Assembly (NCBI GenBank): GCA_009760855.2
Contig: WPIO01000103.1
Location: 1 to 37,500 of the forward strand
Length of the DNA stretch: 37,500 nucleotides
Direction of reading: 5' to 3'
Source of the DNA: Cristatella mucedo
Taxonomy: Eukaryota > Bryozoa > Phylactolaemata > Cristatellidae
Shown here: piece after piece, positions 10,831-23,148 of the stretch
How positions within the stretch are numbered: the stretch's first letter is position 1
Layout: every line of letters begins with the position of its first letter
Program-made: the position numbers and the translations under genes
Notes under the pieces: model-generated
Databases searched by the model: none
What the model was told of the DNA's origin: nothing
Seen by the model: the letters and a program-made list of their open reading frames with translations, nothing else

Positions 10831-11769
10831 ATTTAGTTGAAGAGTGACATGTCACAGGTCAGTGCCGCATTGCTGCTCCGACCCTAGGTACTATGTCTTT
10901 TGCTGACAACTAAATTACTACCAACAACTGCAAGTAGCATGATTTATGAGGCACCCAAAGGAGCACCGACAGCTGCGACCGTGACAGCCTGAACTATTGC
11001 AGTGACTTCCCTCGGTGGGTGACCAGAATACGCCTCATCATTGTTCTCGCATGAAGGTTTTGCTCCGACCGTCAGTGCAGGGAGAAACATGCCGCGTGCT
11101 AGTATCGTATTGCTGTAATTTGCTCAGATGCCCTTCGGTTGAAGTTGTTGCGCTAGGGTTCCGTGAATTTGGCGATCTCTCTGGAAGCAGACTGTTGCAA
11201 GCACATGTTAAGGGCTCAGGTTCATTACTTCCAGCATTGCCTCGTGGCATCCAGCCCACTTGCTCTCAAGCACTGCTGGCGCTTCACATCTTTAATCTTA
11301 GTGGTCATCAGCCGCTACTGTACTTGCATACCGCCATTCTTTAAAGTCAGGCCGCTGGACTGCTCACCTCAATGTGCACATAAGCTCCTAATACTAGGAT
11401 TCTTTGAAGATGCCCGTGACCCGATTGCTTTGGACCGAGACCTGTCTATCTATAGCGCGTTCCACGATATCTAGTCCTGACTCGAAAAGCTTGATATCCA
11501 CTATCACATCAAAACTTCAACAGCTGGGCCAGCATACTCCTAGAGCCCCAGCATGGAACTGGGTGTCCTACCGTGAATGAAACCGCCATTAATAAGCACC
11601 GCCTATATCGACTAGAATTAGCACCACATCAAAGCAGCGCATTGACTTCAACGACTTGTTAAGCTTACTTTTAGTCCATTTATTCTCTCTTCCTCTGACC
11701 TACCTATCAAATTTTCAACTGGGAAGGTTTGTGGATAGTACTCCACCCCCCGCCTGCACTCTCCATTTA
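10831..11769. other. Unassigned region upstream of a LINE copy
   Basis: Short open frames of 73-109 codons without recognisable motifs. It may include older LINE 5' sequence, but no reverse-transcriptase motif could be placed. Confidence 0.35.
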
Positions 11770-12825
11770 TGGACCTATTGGTTTAAGATTTGTATTATGA
11801 TCATATTAAATTTTCAAACTAAACGATGATAAAACCATTCTACTAGTTAAGTGGCAAACCCAGTGTGATCTAGAGATGGAAAGGCTGACTCTCAAAATTG
11901 GCTCCTCTGCCATGTTATCTCCAGTTGAATTTGCCTTGAGACCCAGGTGCTCGGTAAGACTCCAAAGCGACCTCTCGTTAGACGAAAGACTAGGTCAGCT
12001 CCACGGTCAAATCCTTATCAGCTTCATAACACTGCTAAAGTTCAGGGCTTGTTTAGATATGATACCACGTCCGTTGGTCCATGCATTCGTGACGATCCTG
12101 CGCCGACTTCTGCAACCTCACCGCTTAGCTGGCCTACCAGCATGTGCGGTCAGGCGATGTGCGTAGCTGGTGCACTCCGCAGCTAGGCTTGTCTGCCGTG
12201 AGCGCCGCAGTTGCCAGCATTACTCCACTTCTCGCCGACCGTACTGGTTACCAGTCACAGCACGCGGATTGACTTTGGGTTGCTTGTCGCTCACTTTTTA
12301 GGTCTCTTCATTCTATGTGCTCCAGCCTATCTCCTCAGAAAGATACTACCCCATCAGCACAAAGCATCAGTGCCACTCTGCTCGAAACTCCAACAGCTCT
12401 AGGAAATACCTCGTACAAAACCTTAAACTTTGGAGACCGTGCATTAGCTCAAGGCGTTCTACAGCCTGGAACTCTTCTCCTGAGCTGCCAGCAACATCCT
12501 GACCCGGATCACATTTAAAAGCATAGGGAATCCTAAAACACACCTATTTAGGACAGTGCGATAGTGTCCTTGTGATCTCGTCCTCGATGTGCTTTATGCG
12601 TGCTGGACTGCGCATGCTGCCACTAACTACATTTGCATGCGACTGTGCATGTCACCCCTAAACTATGTAGATTCATTTTGCTTTGTTTTTCAAGCCATGA
12701 TTTTCACTTTACCATTCTATTGCGATTTCCACTTACAGCAAATGTAAAACGCTCAGAAAGAGATTGCTCCTCTGAGGGACTTTATTAAGTGCATTGTCTA
12801 TTATTATTATGCTTATTATTAAAAC
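11770..12825 (+). mobile_element. L2-like LINE relic from mid-RT to 3' tail
   Basis: The most continuous 3' half of the family in the window. LNDDKTILLV lies near 11820-11850, then LEMERLTLKIGSSAMLSPVE (11868-11930) and SDLSLDERLGQLHGQ (11965-12010). PRPLVHAFVTILRRL follows near 12065-12110, then LAGLPACAV near 12128-12152. YWLPVTARGLTLGCLSLTF is near 12243-12299, LVQNLKLWR near 12412-12440, AWNSSPEL near 12463-12488, and an LKAxGILKHTYL-like end near 12518-12550. The 3' UTR contains GCATGCTGCCACTAACTA, and the tail at 12743-12823 ends in ATT repeats. Frameshifts and stops show it is dead. Confidence 0.85.
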
Positions 12826-14529
12826 ATTTATTTAACATCCGAGAAAAACCGTTCGTTCATGTAATCTTTTATATGCCGGAAATGAAGTATATCAGGTCAA
12901 TTTGGTCACATAGTATTCACACCATCTCTTCTCACATAAACATGCAAATGCGGAACTGTGACGGGGCTATGGCCTCCACAGAACAGGGTAGGATATTGTT
13001 TCTCTTTTTTTGCTGCCCAAGAAACCAGAGATGATGGTGGATAATGGGGCCAGTAGTGGGTACCAGGGCCGTTGGAGTACGCAACAGTGTACGCATGGTC
13101 TGAAGGCTTTGAAATTGTTGGGAGATGCCGGGATCACCAAGGTCGTAAGCAGAGCTCGAACTGGTCGCTCGATAGCTGGTCGGGGCTGTTTAGCTAGGGC
13201 TGGCTCGCAGAGGACGAAGGAGCTTAAAAAATGAGGTGGAATCCACGAAGTCCGGACGTCAGGCCGCAATCGTGCTGTGTTCCGGCAAGCAGCAGCACAG
13301 TTTGGGGGAGGCACTGGGCTGCAGCTGCATAACCCCTGCAGCTGGTGAGGAGGCGCTGCTGCAATGGAGAGGGAGAGCAAGTTGAGCGCCCTGATGACGA
13401 TGCGAGCAGGCGGGTGGCCTTCACCTGGGGCGATTTGGCCCGGCCTCCGCCCCCATGTCCATTATCGAGCTTCTTGCCACCACAGTGGCGTCCTTCCTCT
13501 GAGGGCGTTTTATTGCCACGATTTTCCGCTCGCTGTGCCACTGGCACAATGTAAGAGCAGCTGGTTCTCTTACGGTGTTCGCTACCCGCCAGCCAGTCCT
13601 GCCGCAATCTCAGCTCGTTGCGGATCGCTGCTTTTCCGCTGTCTAGGCTTAGATCTGTCTCTGGGACTGCGCCTGGGAGATGCCCGCCGGCTTCAGCTCA
13701 CGTGGCCGGGTACCCTGAAGCCTGACGTCCGAATGTGAGTACTGTATTTTCCCACTATGCCTCAACGATTTATCCTCAGTGGGCCGTGGCCGAGTAACGG
13801 CCATGATGCGCTGGTGATTCAGCAAGGCACGCGGAGGCCTTAGCTAGGAAGATGTGCTGCTCCGCTACATGCCATTAAAAATCAGCTGAGCTTCAGCTAA
13901 TGAAAAGCCTGGAAGCAGCAGTTCATCGGGTCGCAACCAACAGATGCGTCGGCAGCAAGATGGTAGCGATGCAGGGTAGCAACCGGGCTTAGAGGTGAGC
14001 AGTAGACGTTGTGCCGGGTAGCTACTGGGTTCCGGAAGGTTGAGCACCTTCTCCTTCTCCTGCTATTTTTCCCACTCCTCCGCTCCTTCCACCCACTCCT
14101 GCTCCCCAGGCATCTGCAGTGCCCAGAGTTGAGGTTAGCACTGACCAACTCAGGGGTCGTGAGACTGAGTCCTGCCCTGGCCGGATCTTTGCACTGACAC
14201 CACTGCAAGTGACTGATTGAGCCGTCGAGGGGCTCTTCCACTGATGCATAAATGATAGCGCTAAATGAGCACATATAAATTATATTTACTACCCTCTTCT
14301 CCCTTGATTTCATGTCTCCTCCTGCCTCCCACTTCCTCCTCGTCTGCCCAGCATTGCCAGGCTACTTTCCACGTGAGATGTAGTAGAAGTGCAAGGCAGC
14401 AGCCGTAGCTGCATAGTATAGTTCACTGGGGTTGGCCATGCTTCTCTCATTTTGGACCCCTCGATAACCTGGTGGAGCCTGGAAAGTGTTGAGATGGTCA
14501 CTACAGCAGCAGGGCAAGAGCCTGGATGC
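12826..14529. other. Unassigned region
   Basis: GC rises between about 13000 and 14000. Open frames of 124-138 codons on both strands lack recognisable domains and overlap each other. A degraded tRNA-like stretch lies near 13780-13845. No gene is supported. Confidence 0.35.
13780..13845 (+). repeat. Possible tRNA-like SINE head (degraded)
   Basis: GTGGCCGAGTAACGGCCATG followed by GCGCTGGTGATTCAGCAAGG resembles the A-box arm and anticodon arm of a type II (Ser/Leu-like) tRNA. No intact B box is present, so neither a functional tRNA nor a definite SINE can be claimed. Confidence 0.25.
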
Positions 14530-15150
14530 GACTATGGACCAAACTGGCAACAGAGGTAGAAAGAAGAGGTAAGAGGAAAGAAGAGAAATGAAAGAGATGG
14601 AGAAGGGAAAAACAGTGCATGATGGAAATGTGAAGAGAGGACCCGGGAGTATGAGAGAGAGAGGAAGAAGTGAATGGCCTATGGATGACCACTGCAACCA
14701 GAGGTGGAGAGCAGAGATGGAGAAGTGGAAGGGAAGGGGTTGGGAGATGCAGAGAAAGAGAGAGAAAGAGGCAGAGAGAGAGGTGGAGAGGGAGTGAGGT
14801 GAGGTGTCAGACTGAGCCTGAGACAGTAGATTACTAGATAAGCAGAGTGATACTGAGAGGAAGACTGAGGGAAGTAGATAGAGAGGAGGATGCATGCTGA
14901 GTAACCAAATGCAGAAGAGATATCAAGAGAAGAGGAAAAAGATATAAGAAGATGATGTGGAAAAGAGATAATAACACAACAGAGTATAGTATATATGAGG
15001 AGAGAGGAGATATATAGAGAGAGAGAGAGAGTGCACACGTGCCGCAGAGAGATAGAGACACAGAGATAGAGAAGAGCTCCAGATAGACTCGACAGGAAAG
15101 CTGAAGGACAGGAATGCTGAGGGAAAGCAAGAAAGAGCCAGGCGGGCCAA
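14530..15150 (+). repeat. Purine-biased low-complexity tract
   Basis: About 600 bp in which the plus strand is dominated by A and G, with repeated GAGA, GGAGA and AGAAAGAG motifs and a clean GA run near 15020-15031. The overlapping minus-strand frames of up to 177 codons encode Ser/Leu/Phe-rich low-complexity peptides and are not genes. Confidence 0.85.
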
Positions 15151-16704
15151 AACAAAGAAATTGTCTTACGCCAACCTTTAGTTCCATAGACGCACATACT
15201 TGTGTGGTATACTCTTAAAATTAAACATAAAGAACTGATTTATGGTTGTAGGTAGAGGGCGTCAATAAGCCGCCCGGTATCGCAAGAGGGCGTTTGCGGT
15301 AGATGAGAGCGCTTTTATGCCTTTGGTTTACTTTTGCAGACGTGATTCCGTCTTCTATTCTGCAATGACCAGCATGCTTGGCCTGCAACACGAATGCTTT
15401 ACATAACTTCGAGTGGAGAACGAAAGGCAGCACAACTGAATGCAACACCCAGCTAGCCTCCGTTCGGTTTGAGGTTCGATTGACGCCACCAGATCTTGAC
15501 CTTCATTGAGTTCTTACAGCCCTTTCCTTTTGATTTGCGACACTCATGTCATTTGGAGATGTAATAGATTTGAAGCAACAGCGTAAACTCAAAATTAGAG
15601 GAGTTTGTAGAATTGTTTATGGTATTTTTGAAAGACTCAAATCTTCCAGTGATGTAATTAACCACGTTAAATTTTGTTATAATCAATGAAATTGACAATC
15701 TATTAAAGCATCATTGCTCCCATAATGACAGTCCCCTGGGTTTCTACGTGCAAAGACTGTGGTATTTCATTTCCCGCAGCTTAACTATTTAATGTGCTTC
15801 TGCATTCAAACTCAAATTGTCTGCTTCTTATAAAAACAACACTACTCCCGTAAGGCAGTGGGCACATGTGTTTCAGTGTGGTTGTGTGTGTGTGCGTGGA
15901 TTGTGTGCTGCAGGCCTTTGGGTCTCACGGCAAGGAACACCCATTTGGACCCACAATGGGTTTCCCAGAGTAGGAAAAGAGAAAAAAAGTCTGATGGGTC
16001 TGCCATGTGTTGGTTAGTGATGATAAAAGGACTCATGTGGAATGTAGAAAATGAGAAGCAAAAAGTAGATTGGCGCTTCTGACGTTGGAAGTCAAAGCAA
16101 CAGTAACAGTGTGTGTGTTCAAACTTCTTACTGAGCAGACTCAATGAACTGAGTTGGAAGCCAGCATTTGTCACCAACGCCAGGTTGGAATTCCACCAAA
16201 GATGCCTCCGTATAAGTATGTGGAAGGACCCAGGAATGTGATGAGACATACTTTCTCAGCTGCCATAAAGTTGTAACGAAATCAAACTTAACGGATAGGA
16301 AAAACCTTTAATCGTAAAGTGGGGTATGATAGAGCAACACATCACTCGGGGTCGATAAGAGCAAAGTCCCAAGTCACCGTGCTGAGTAAATCTGTATGTA
16401 CACAGGAGTTTGGTTTGCTATGGCAGCTTTATAACAAAAGGGGTAGTCAGAAATCTCAAGAACTTAATTTTTTCAATTCACGTATTAAAAGATAACCAAA
16501 TATAAAATGTAAGCCTAAGTTTGGTGGTTGTCAGATGACAAACATGTCATAATTATGGGACCTAGTTTAAACTGTATAGTATCAGAGCTCAAGAAAATAA
16601 TTTTTTTTTGAAAAACCAATCCTACAATGCCTGATTTGGTCAAAGTCAGATTACTGGTCACATAAAATCATCTGGAAAAAACGAATCCTGATAAAAAAAA
16701 AAAT
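15151..16704. other. Unassigned AT-richer region
   Basis: No coding region or RNA gene was recognised. It contains short A and T runs (for example near 16600 and 16690). Minus- and plus-strand frames of 66-135 codons have no recognisable motif. Confidence 0.4.
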
Positions 16705-16800
16705 TAAATGGTGGTGGTGTAGAGGATAGGTTTTCTGCTGAAGAAAATGGCGGTCCAGGTCTCAGCTGGGGTGGTGCACCCCCTGTCTGCACTGTGGATC
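16705..16800 (+). mobile_element. tRNA-derived SINE head, second type
   Basis: After an A-rich run there is a pol III A-box-like TGGTGTAGAGG at 16715-16725, a tRNA-like middle, and a degraded B-box-like GGTCCAGGTCTCAGCTGGGG at 16752-16771. The head differs from the SINE at 6740-6945. The 3' limit cannot be set because no second copy was found in the window. Confidence 0.5.
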
Positions 16801-18174
16801 TCTAGAGCTTCTTGAGGTCGAAAGGTGGTGGAGACCTTGAGGCCAAGAGGATTCATGTATTCCCTCTGGTAGAAGGCTCCAGGCAGCCATTTTACTCTCT
16901 TCCTCTGAGACTTCCGAATGTTAGCGCCAGGAAAATTTGGCAGTGGTTCTTCTTTTTTTTTTTTAGGTTTTTTGCACTGCAGAGCTGCTTACGTAATGCC
17001 TTCTCTCTGCCGGGTAAGGAGGATCTTGCTGTCTTCACTCCATACAACTCTACCCCACCTCTCAGCAGTCCAGTGGATTCCTCCTGGAGCCAGCCCCCCT
17101 GTAAACCACTTACCATGCTGCTCAGGTCGATCAGAAGAGGTAGGTTTTCTCTTTGCAGCCTGAGAATCACCTTCAGCCTTAATCTATGCCTTCGGGATCG
17201 TCAATTTAACTTTGCTTCCCCCAAGTCAGATGATGAGACTTTGGGTTCGAATCTTCGCCCGAGAAAATAGTCCATCAATGCCTAATGCAACTTAAGGATG
17301 GCGTTTTTCAAGCCTAGTGGTGTTACGGTGGGGCTGCCGCTGATCGTGTTGAGCATTGTGGACCCTGGTCTTCTCTATCTTCACACGCCTGTTCAGAAAC
17401 TCTTCGGATTCGGCAGTAGTGCACTTGGACTGCATCTTGATTTATTCTCACAGCTCGATGATTGCTCCGCGACCTTCGACATGCGATTGGTGGGCTTTTT
17501 CCGCGCGGGCCATAATTCTCAGTGGACTATCGTCCAGTGGATTATATCGTTCCACAGGTCATTAGATCTTTCGAGGCTCCAGCATGAACTGAGTCGAACG
17601 GTTTCGAGGTTCTTATTCTGGCCGAAACAGCCTTAATGGTGTTTAGAGGGTTTTCTTGCCACTTGGGCATATTGTCTATGGGAAATTTTATCCAGGTAGC
17701 AGAAGGCAATTTACTAGGTATCCACACTAGTGTGATAGAACCAGCATCCTGAGTCAAGTCCACAGTTTCTGAGCACAGAAAGATGCTGGTAATCGAGGGG
17801 CAAACTGGGCCGTCCAAACAAGTTACTTGAACGGCCCTTTTAAATGAGTGCGCTGCCAGCGTGACGCTAATATACCCCAAGCTCAACCAACCTAACTGCC
17901 CATCAAGCAAGCATACAGACTTTAAAGATCCTTAACTTACCTATAGTAGTCTCTTTTCTTTTCCCTTTGTCACACCTATGCCCACCCGTATTTTGTGGGG
18001 CATTAGGGATGTGTCTACTACTACATGAAACTTTCCTCGAGTTCTGCACTGGAAGGTTTGGGTTCTTACATAATGTAATGTATCTCCAGTCTATAACACC
18101 ACAAAGTCGACGTAAGGTGACCACGCATCGGGTGTTGGTGGTGAGAGCTTCTAGGCAAGATAATCACAGCCTGT
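16801..18174. other. Unassigned region
   Basis: A plus-strand frame of 152 codons (16812-17270) crosses a T-rich run and has no recognisable domain. An isolated B-box-like GGTTCGAATC occurs near 17245, but no A box could be placed at the right distance. No gene is supported. Confidence 0.35.
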
Positions 18175-18330
18175 TAGCATTTTTCTGGGTAATGCATTCG
18201 CAGGCCACCAGACTCCTCGTCTCCTTCCCAACAAAGAGAAAGGGAAGCATAGCAGAGTCAGGAGAGCAAAGTTAAAGCTGAGGTCGTGAGTAGACAGCAG
18301 TACCTGGGATCGCTGAAAGACAGCCAGTCG
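18175..18330 (+). repeat. Unnamed dispersed repeat, copy B
   Basis: It shares GCATTCGCAGGCCAC, CTCGTCTCCTTCCCAACAAA, GAGAAAGGGAAGCATAGCAG and GGATCGCTGAAAGA in the same order with copies at 7930-8105 and 32895-33075. Confidence 0.55.
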
Positions 18331-19499
18331 CAGTGGTGAGGAAGCCGCCGTCACATGGAAAACTTTATTGTTCACTTAAAAGTGACCAATATCGATGGGT
18401 GGTCAAAATCTACGATGATAACCGTTAGAACAAATACACCAGCGGCCTGGAAACTATACCTCATACTTAAAATGGTTGAACTTGAGTTTGACCGCAGTTC
18501 AGATTTATCTCACTGTAAATCCAAACGTTATTGACGATTTGTCTGGCCATTTCCACTCTGTGTGTAGTCGGGAGTTTTTGACTTCCAGCTGTACCTCACT
18601 CATGTGGAGCTGTCTCTACGTGCAGCCCATCCTCGCGGGAAAGACAGAGCTAAATATAATCACAAATCGTCACCTTCAAAGATGGTAGCAACGGAGGTGG
18701 AAAGGAAGCTTGATTCCGTCTGAGGTGGATCGGTCAGGTATGCACCTCCAGACATACTCACAGGGTGGTAGAAGGGGCAAGCATCTTACCACTTCCTGAC
18801 GTCGTTAGACGACAAAAAAAAAACTGACTGTCCGGTTAAACTGGGTCGAAGTGAGCACACTGAGCCAGCTTCTCTCCTTAGAAGAGGTGTGTGCAAGCCA
18901 CCAAAAAAGTAAGGCTTAATACTGTAGGTTGATAACTGTCTGTGAGGATGGGATGAGGCCTGGGTGGTGCAGTGGTGCCATAATCACCCCCTGCAAACAC
19001 TTACGTTTGGAGGAGGAAGTACTTACCCCCCAGAGTCCCTTCAAATAATAACTCACTTTTGATTTTTGTAGAGCCTCTTAACCCGTATCTGGTTCCATGC
19101 TCCCAAAGCCTATTTGGCAGATCGATATCCGGTGTCCACTGACCTGGCTTGCACTTCAAGGAAGCTGAAGGATTACACCCAAAATTCCGTAGCATCTGGT
19201 CTACCTTGTGCACCGTCCTTCATGTGGTGTTTGTCCGAATCAGCGCCATTATCACGTAACAGTTGACGCGTATTAGCTTTCCAAAATGCAGACCAGTTTG
19301 CAGAAAATCCGATTTCAGGTGCCGGAGAGAGGGTGATGCTGTTACGCATTATTTTCTTAATCTCATCATCGAGTATCTTGTCTTATTTCTTATGCCCCCA
19401 ACTACCTGTGTTACCAGTTGCACAGCACAGCATCCTTCCCGACGTGACGGTATTGAAATGCAGAAATAGTGCTTTTACGTGTTTGTTATGTTATTTAGT
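18331..19499. other. Unassigned region
   Basis: No supported gene. A GGGTGGTGCAGTGGTGCC stretch near 18962-18979 is weakly reminiscent of a tRNA A box but lacks a B box. Confidence 0.35.
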
Positions 19500-19930
19500 G
19501 GATACAATAACACACACGCTTCACGTATCGCCGATGATGTTTCAGAACTCAATCTCTTTCAGGCGCCACACTGCTGCAAAAGGAAATGCACTGAATGGTA
19601 AGTAACATCATGCTTGATAAACAGCGAATGATATGTGGTTAGAGGTGACGTTCACAGGCCATGCAAATGTGGTTAGCAGCATGCAATATGTGTCGCAACA
19701 AAGATAAGCACTCTAAGGACGAAATCATAGGGACCCAATTAAATGCTGTCTGCTTTCAGGTGTGTTGTTGTCTTGTGGTCAGTCAGGGGATGTTCTGACT
19801 TTAGGTCGGAGGGAGTACCAGGCTGGGGAGATATGTATAACCAAATGCACGGTCTCCAACAGATTTACAGTTTGTACGGCTTAGACTTTCCACCTCAAAG
19901 CGGCCACTCTCTTCCAACCTATTATTCCAA
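19500..19930 (-). mobile_element. L2-like LINE fragment, minus strand
   Basis: From right to left on the minus strand, the RT C-terminal segment includes TTGGAGACCGTGCATT (19836-19851 on the plus strand as its complement). This string is identical to 12431-12446 in the plus-strand copy. A degraded WNSLP-like region near 19820 follows, then the 3' UTR (19640-19750), which aligns with 26990-27160 and with the complement of 29380-29540. The tail near 19535-19570 reads GCGCCTGAAAGAGATTGAG. Apparent splice sites and a host-like open frame on the plus strand here are antisense to this element. Confidence 0.75.
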
Positions 19931-22498
19931 ACCACAGGTTATGTCTGACCACCTAAGCGCACTTGGCGCCAGCACGGGATGGGTGCCTGGATCACCTGCT
20001 GCCTACGTGCCGCCCGGCACCGCCGATAGGTCGCACAGCTGCGGAGCTGGTGTGTGAGCAGGTGTTGTTGCTGCCTGGGGCCCTGAATGCTACATGCGCT
20101 GTCCTCGTGTGTGTTTATTTTATTGCGCTCAGACAGCCGCTGGCTTGCACTCTGGAATTGGGCAGCCACCATCGTATGCAGATCTGTTGCCCGCAAGCGG
20201 AAATTGCTAAGCTGCTGCATTGTTTATCGCTGATGAAAGATGAAATCGTTGGCTTTTGTCTCGTATCTTGCAAAGATTGAAATATTTTCATTTGTATGCT
20301 TTGCAAAAACAGTTTTCATTGAGTCAAAGACTATAGTCGCTATAACCTTGTTTGTATTGCAAACCAGTAGGTAACAATGGAATGCGCCCGGTATTGTATA
20401 GATCGTTCGACGACAAGAAGCAGCCGTGAGCAAAGACCACGGTGCGTGACAGTGTTTGTACAACTGGGAGAGGTTGTATGTCCAGTCACTCCTCAGTCAC
20501 AGAGCAGTGTCGCCCAAGACTCGTGGCTGGGCTTGCTTAGCTGCTGGAATCCATCCGCTGCCAACTCAGTTGCCCTTCGCGTGAGGAATGGTTATGGCCC
20601 ATTGCAGTAGTTAGTTTCAAAAGCGATTTGGCTTGCCATCAGTCGTGTGGCTGGTAAAAGTGGAACGCTGAGGTTTAATTCCAGGATCTGCCGGGACTCC
20701 TCCACGTAACTGGCCTGCAACTGAAGCTGATTGAGTTATGGAGTGTTCAGGTTTCGAGATCGGTGCCATAGATGTCCCGCCCTGACCATGCCAAGCGTGC
20801 TGAAATAGTGCTGTGTGGCATTAGCAGTGGCATCGGGCTTCAGATTTTCGTAAGGGCATGAGTACCCATCCTTTGTCCCGCTTGAAGAGACCCGCTAAGA
20901 AGGTGCCGTGGCTGATTACATGGATGCAGCAGCTCCGTACCCGGTTTGCTACGCCGCCACGAAATGGCGATGTGCGAGTCCTTGCCATTGTTTGGCCAAT
21001 GATAGGAAATAAACATGGTTGTAAAAACAAAATATATGCCCAGGCACTACGTGACATCGTCTGCTCTCTCCCCGTTTCAGCATCCGTCACCTCTTTTCCA
21101 GAACTTGGTCGTCTTCCCGGTTGCTGCCCATTTAGTTTGATCCCCTGCTATTTGCTTCCTAATTCTGGCTTCCACTTTTGCTTGGAATGTGCGCTGCCAT
21201 CTGTGCTGAAGCTCCTCGGCAAGGAAAGCTAACTGTGAGTAACTGAAAGACTGTTATTGCTTTCGCTCCTCGCTACTGCAATTAACATGCATACCAGAGG
21301 CTTAGAGGCAATGCGGTAAATGCAGCTGAGTGACCATGCTGCCCCACAGAGGACATATTTCTGCTAACGTTAATTCGGTAGTCTTGTACACGATGTGGTT
21401 CATAAATCAACTGAAATTTGCATCCCGTTCTAACTGTCCCTCAAGTAGTGGCCCTGTCACTGTCACCTGTCACTGCTGAAAGAGAAGGAGATGGCGAGCT
21501 TCAGCATCTCGGTACTCTGCCGCCGTCGTAAACCGTGCCCTGACTGAAGCACTTTGTTACAATCCGCTCATCCAATACGGTACCGAAGGATCGACTGAAA
21601 GAGCGGGCAACAAGAGGGCGCCATTACCAGTTCATGGCCCCAAAATCAGTGTGACCAGCTCTTTGGTTCGAAGGGACGTCTTCCTCTGTCATCTCACCAG
21701 TCAGGGTCGTAGGTCGTTCGTAGCACGCGGACTGACAGCATGCGTCAGCAATCGCCGCATTATTAGCAGCTGTGCCTACTGGTCGCTGAAGTTAATGCAA
21801 ACCTGGTACCGTCATCGGTTGGCTGGTTTGGCTGCCACTTAAAAGCCGTCTGTTGTCTATGGTAAAGCCGTCTAGCTAGCTGAGCTACGGGGGTAGGTTG
21901 GCTGGCTTCAGCGCTGCCGGGAAGAGTGCAGCTGCACTTGCCGTGCGGCAGCCAGTGTGCCTCTTGCCATCGAGAGCGCCGTTGCTGGACAAAGCCTGGT
22001 TCTTCTTCGACCTGGCGCTCAGCGGGATCTCCTTCCTTGCTGCTGCCACTGCGCTGGACATTTGGTCACGCCAGCAGTGGCTCGCCGGGGGTCAGAGTGG
22101 CGGGAGCCGTGCTCGGCAGCAGCTGTGCTGCTGACGCCGTGAGGTCACCGCTGCTGACCTGGGGTGGACGAAGCAGAAAAAGAAGGAACTGAGGGCTGCC
22201 GAGTCCTCGCAGTGTAAAACAAGAGGCGCAACGCATGAGAGAGCATGAGCAGCTGCTCATGCGGTGGGCAGCAGCAGTAGCTGATCAAAGTCCTTTTGAT
22301 TGGAGCCAAGTTACTATCACTATTCTTGGTGACACAGTCTGTCAAGCTCTGCTGAATGCTGCCGTCGGACGGGTACAACGGAACGGGCGAGCAACCAGTG
22401 AGATGCAAGAGGCGCTGTGGCCTTGTGCTTGTCCCTTGTTACCTAGTGCAGCCCACACCTCCCGCCCCATGATTCAAATGCAGGTAAGTATAAAATCT
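19931..22498. other. Unassigned region with moderately GC-rich right part
   Basis: Open frames of up to 124 codons (20858-21232) have no recognised motif. The right part (21900-22480) is more GC-rich. A consensus-like donor CAG|GTAAGTAT occurs at 22481-22489, preceded by a pyrimidine-rich stretch ending ACCTAG at 22446. That would define a 37 bp exon, which is too little evidence for a gene. Confidence 0.35.
21845..21895 (-). repeat. Possible tRNA-like SINE head (A box only)
   Basis: The minus strand contains CCCGTAGCTCAGCTAGC, matching the TRGYNNARNNG pol III A box of tRNA genes. No convincing B box follows. A similar A box is present at 28035-28055 on the same strand. Confidence 0.25.
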
Positions 22499-22503
22499 TG
22501 TGT

Positions 22504-22588
<85 letters not shown>
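22499..22588. repeat. (TG)n microsatellite
   Basis: About 90 bp of nearly uninterrupted TG dinucleotides. Long open frames across it encode Cys-Val or Thr-His repeats and are artefacts. Confidence 0.97.
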
Positions 22589-22589
<1 letters not shown>

Positions 22590-22995
22590 CGGCAGAAGAG
22601 CCTTGGCAGCTCCTCACCCAAGCTTGCAGACAGCAACATGTCACCTCAACTGGAAGGACTAAACCGACGACCTGGGTCATGAAGAAGAGCAAAGAGTCTC
22701 GCACAGGCTAAGCACTGAGGCATTGTATGTCTGTGTTGTGCCGGGGCTGCCCCGTGCACCCTGTGGTCAAGAGGCCGGGCGGCATCAGTGGCTGGCTCCG
22801 TACGGCTTGAGCCATCACCGACCGTTGTCCTGGTCGCGATGCAGTCAGGCTGCCACGGTCGTGCATGTGACCACCAGCGCCGAAAACACTTCCCCGTATC
22901 GGCTTCACTTTTATGTGTTGGCACAGACGACATCCCAAGGAAAGACTTTCATCAGCTTCGTCAAGAACTGGAGAGGGCTTGAATTCCAGGTTGTT

Positions 22996-23003
22996 TCCTC
23001 TCT

Positions 23004-23073
<70 letters not shown>

Positions 23074-23096
23074 TCTCTCTCTCTTCTCTCTCTTCT
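22996..23096. repeat. (CT)n microsatellite
   Basis: About 100 bp of CT dinucleotides with a few single-base interruptions, so the plus strand is all pyrimidine. It lies 400 bp from the TG array. Confidence 0.97.
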
Positions 23097-23109
23097 GTCT
23101 GCTCCGTTT

Positions 23110-23148
23110 TGTCTGTCTGTCTGTCTGTCTGTTCCTGTCTGTCTGTCT
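23110..23148. repeat. (CTGT)n microsatellite
   Basis: Tandem CTGT/GTCT tetranucleotides, interrupted once by TTCC and directly following the CT array. Confidence 0.92.

Noticed and set aside
14362-15197. Minus-strand frames of 117-177 codons with Ser/Leu/Phe-rich, membrane-like products
   Set aside because: They are translations of the purine-biased tract. The hydrophobicity is a composition artefact.
19563-19597. 35 bp micro-exon with good acceptor (CTCTTTCAG) and donor (ATG|GTAAGTAA)
   Set aside because: It overlaps the 3' tail of the same minus-strand LINE (GCGCCTGAAAGAGATTGAG), so the acceptor is a by-product of the tail sequence.
19743-20057. Host-like exon with readable product (MYNQMHGLQQIYSLYG...) preceded by acceptor-like sites
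   Set aside because: The left part is the complement of the LINE 3' UTR and RT C-terminus. A 16 bp string (AATGCACGGTCTCCAA) is the exact complement of 12431-12446, and the flanks align with 29300-29540 reversed. It is antisense LINE sequence, not an exon.
22447-22483. 37 bp exon bounded by ACCTAG and CAG|GTAAGTAT
   Set aside because: The splice signals are good, but no neighbouring exon or protein similarity was found. Isolated matches of this kind are expected by chance.
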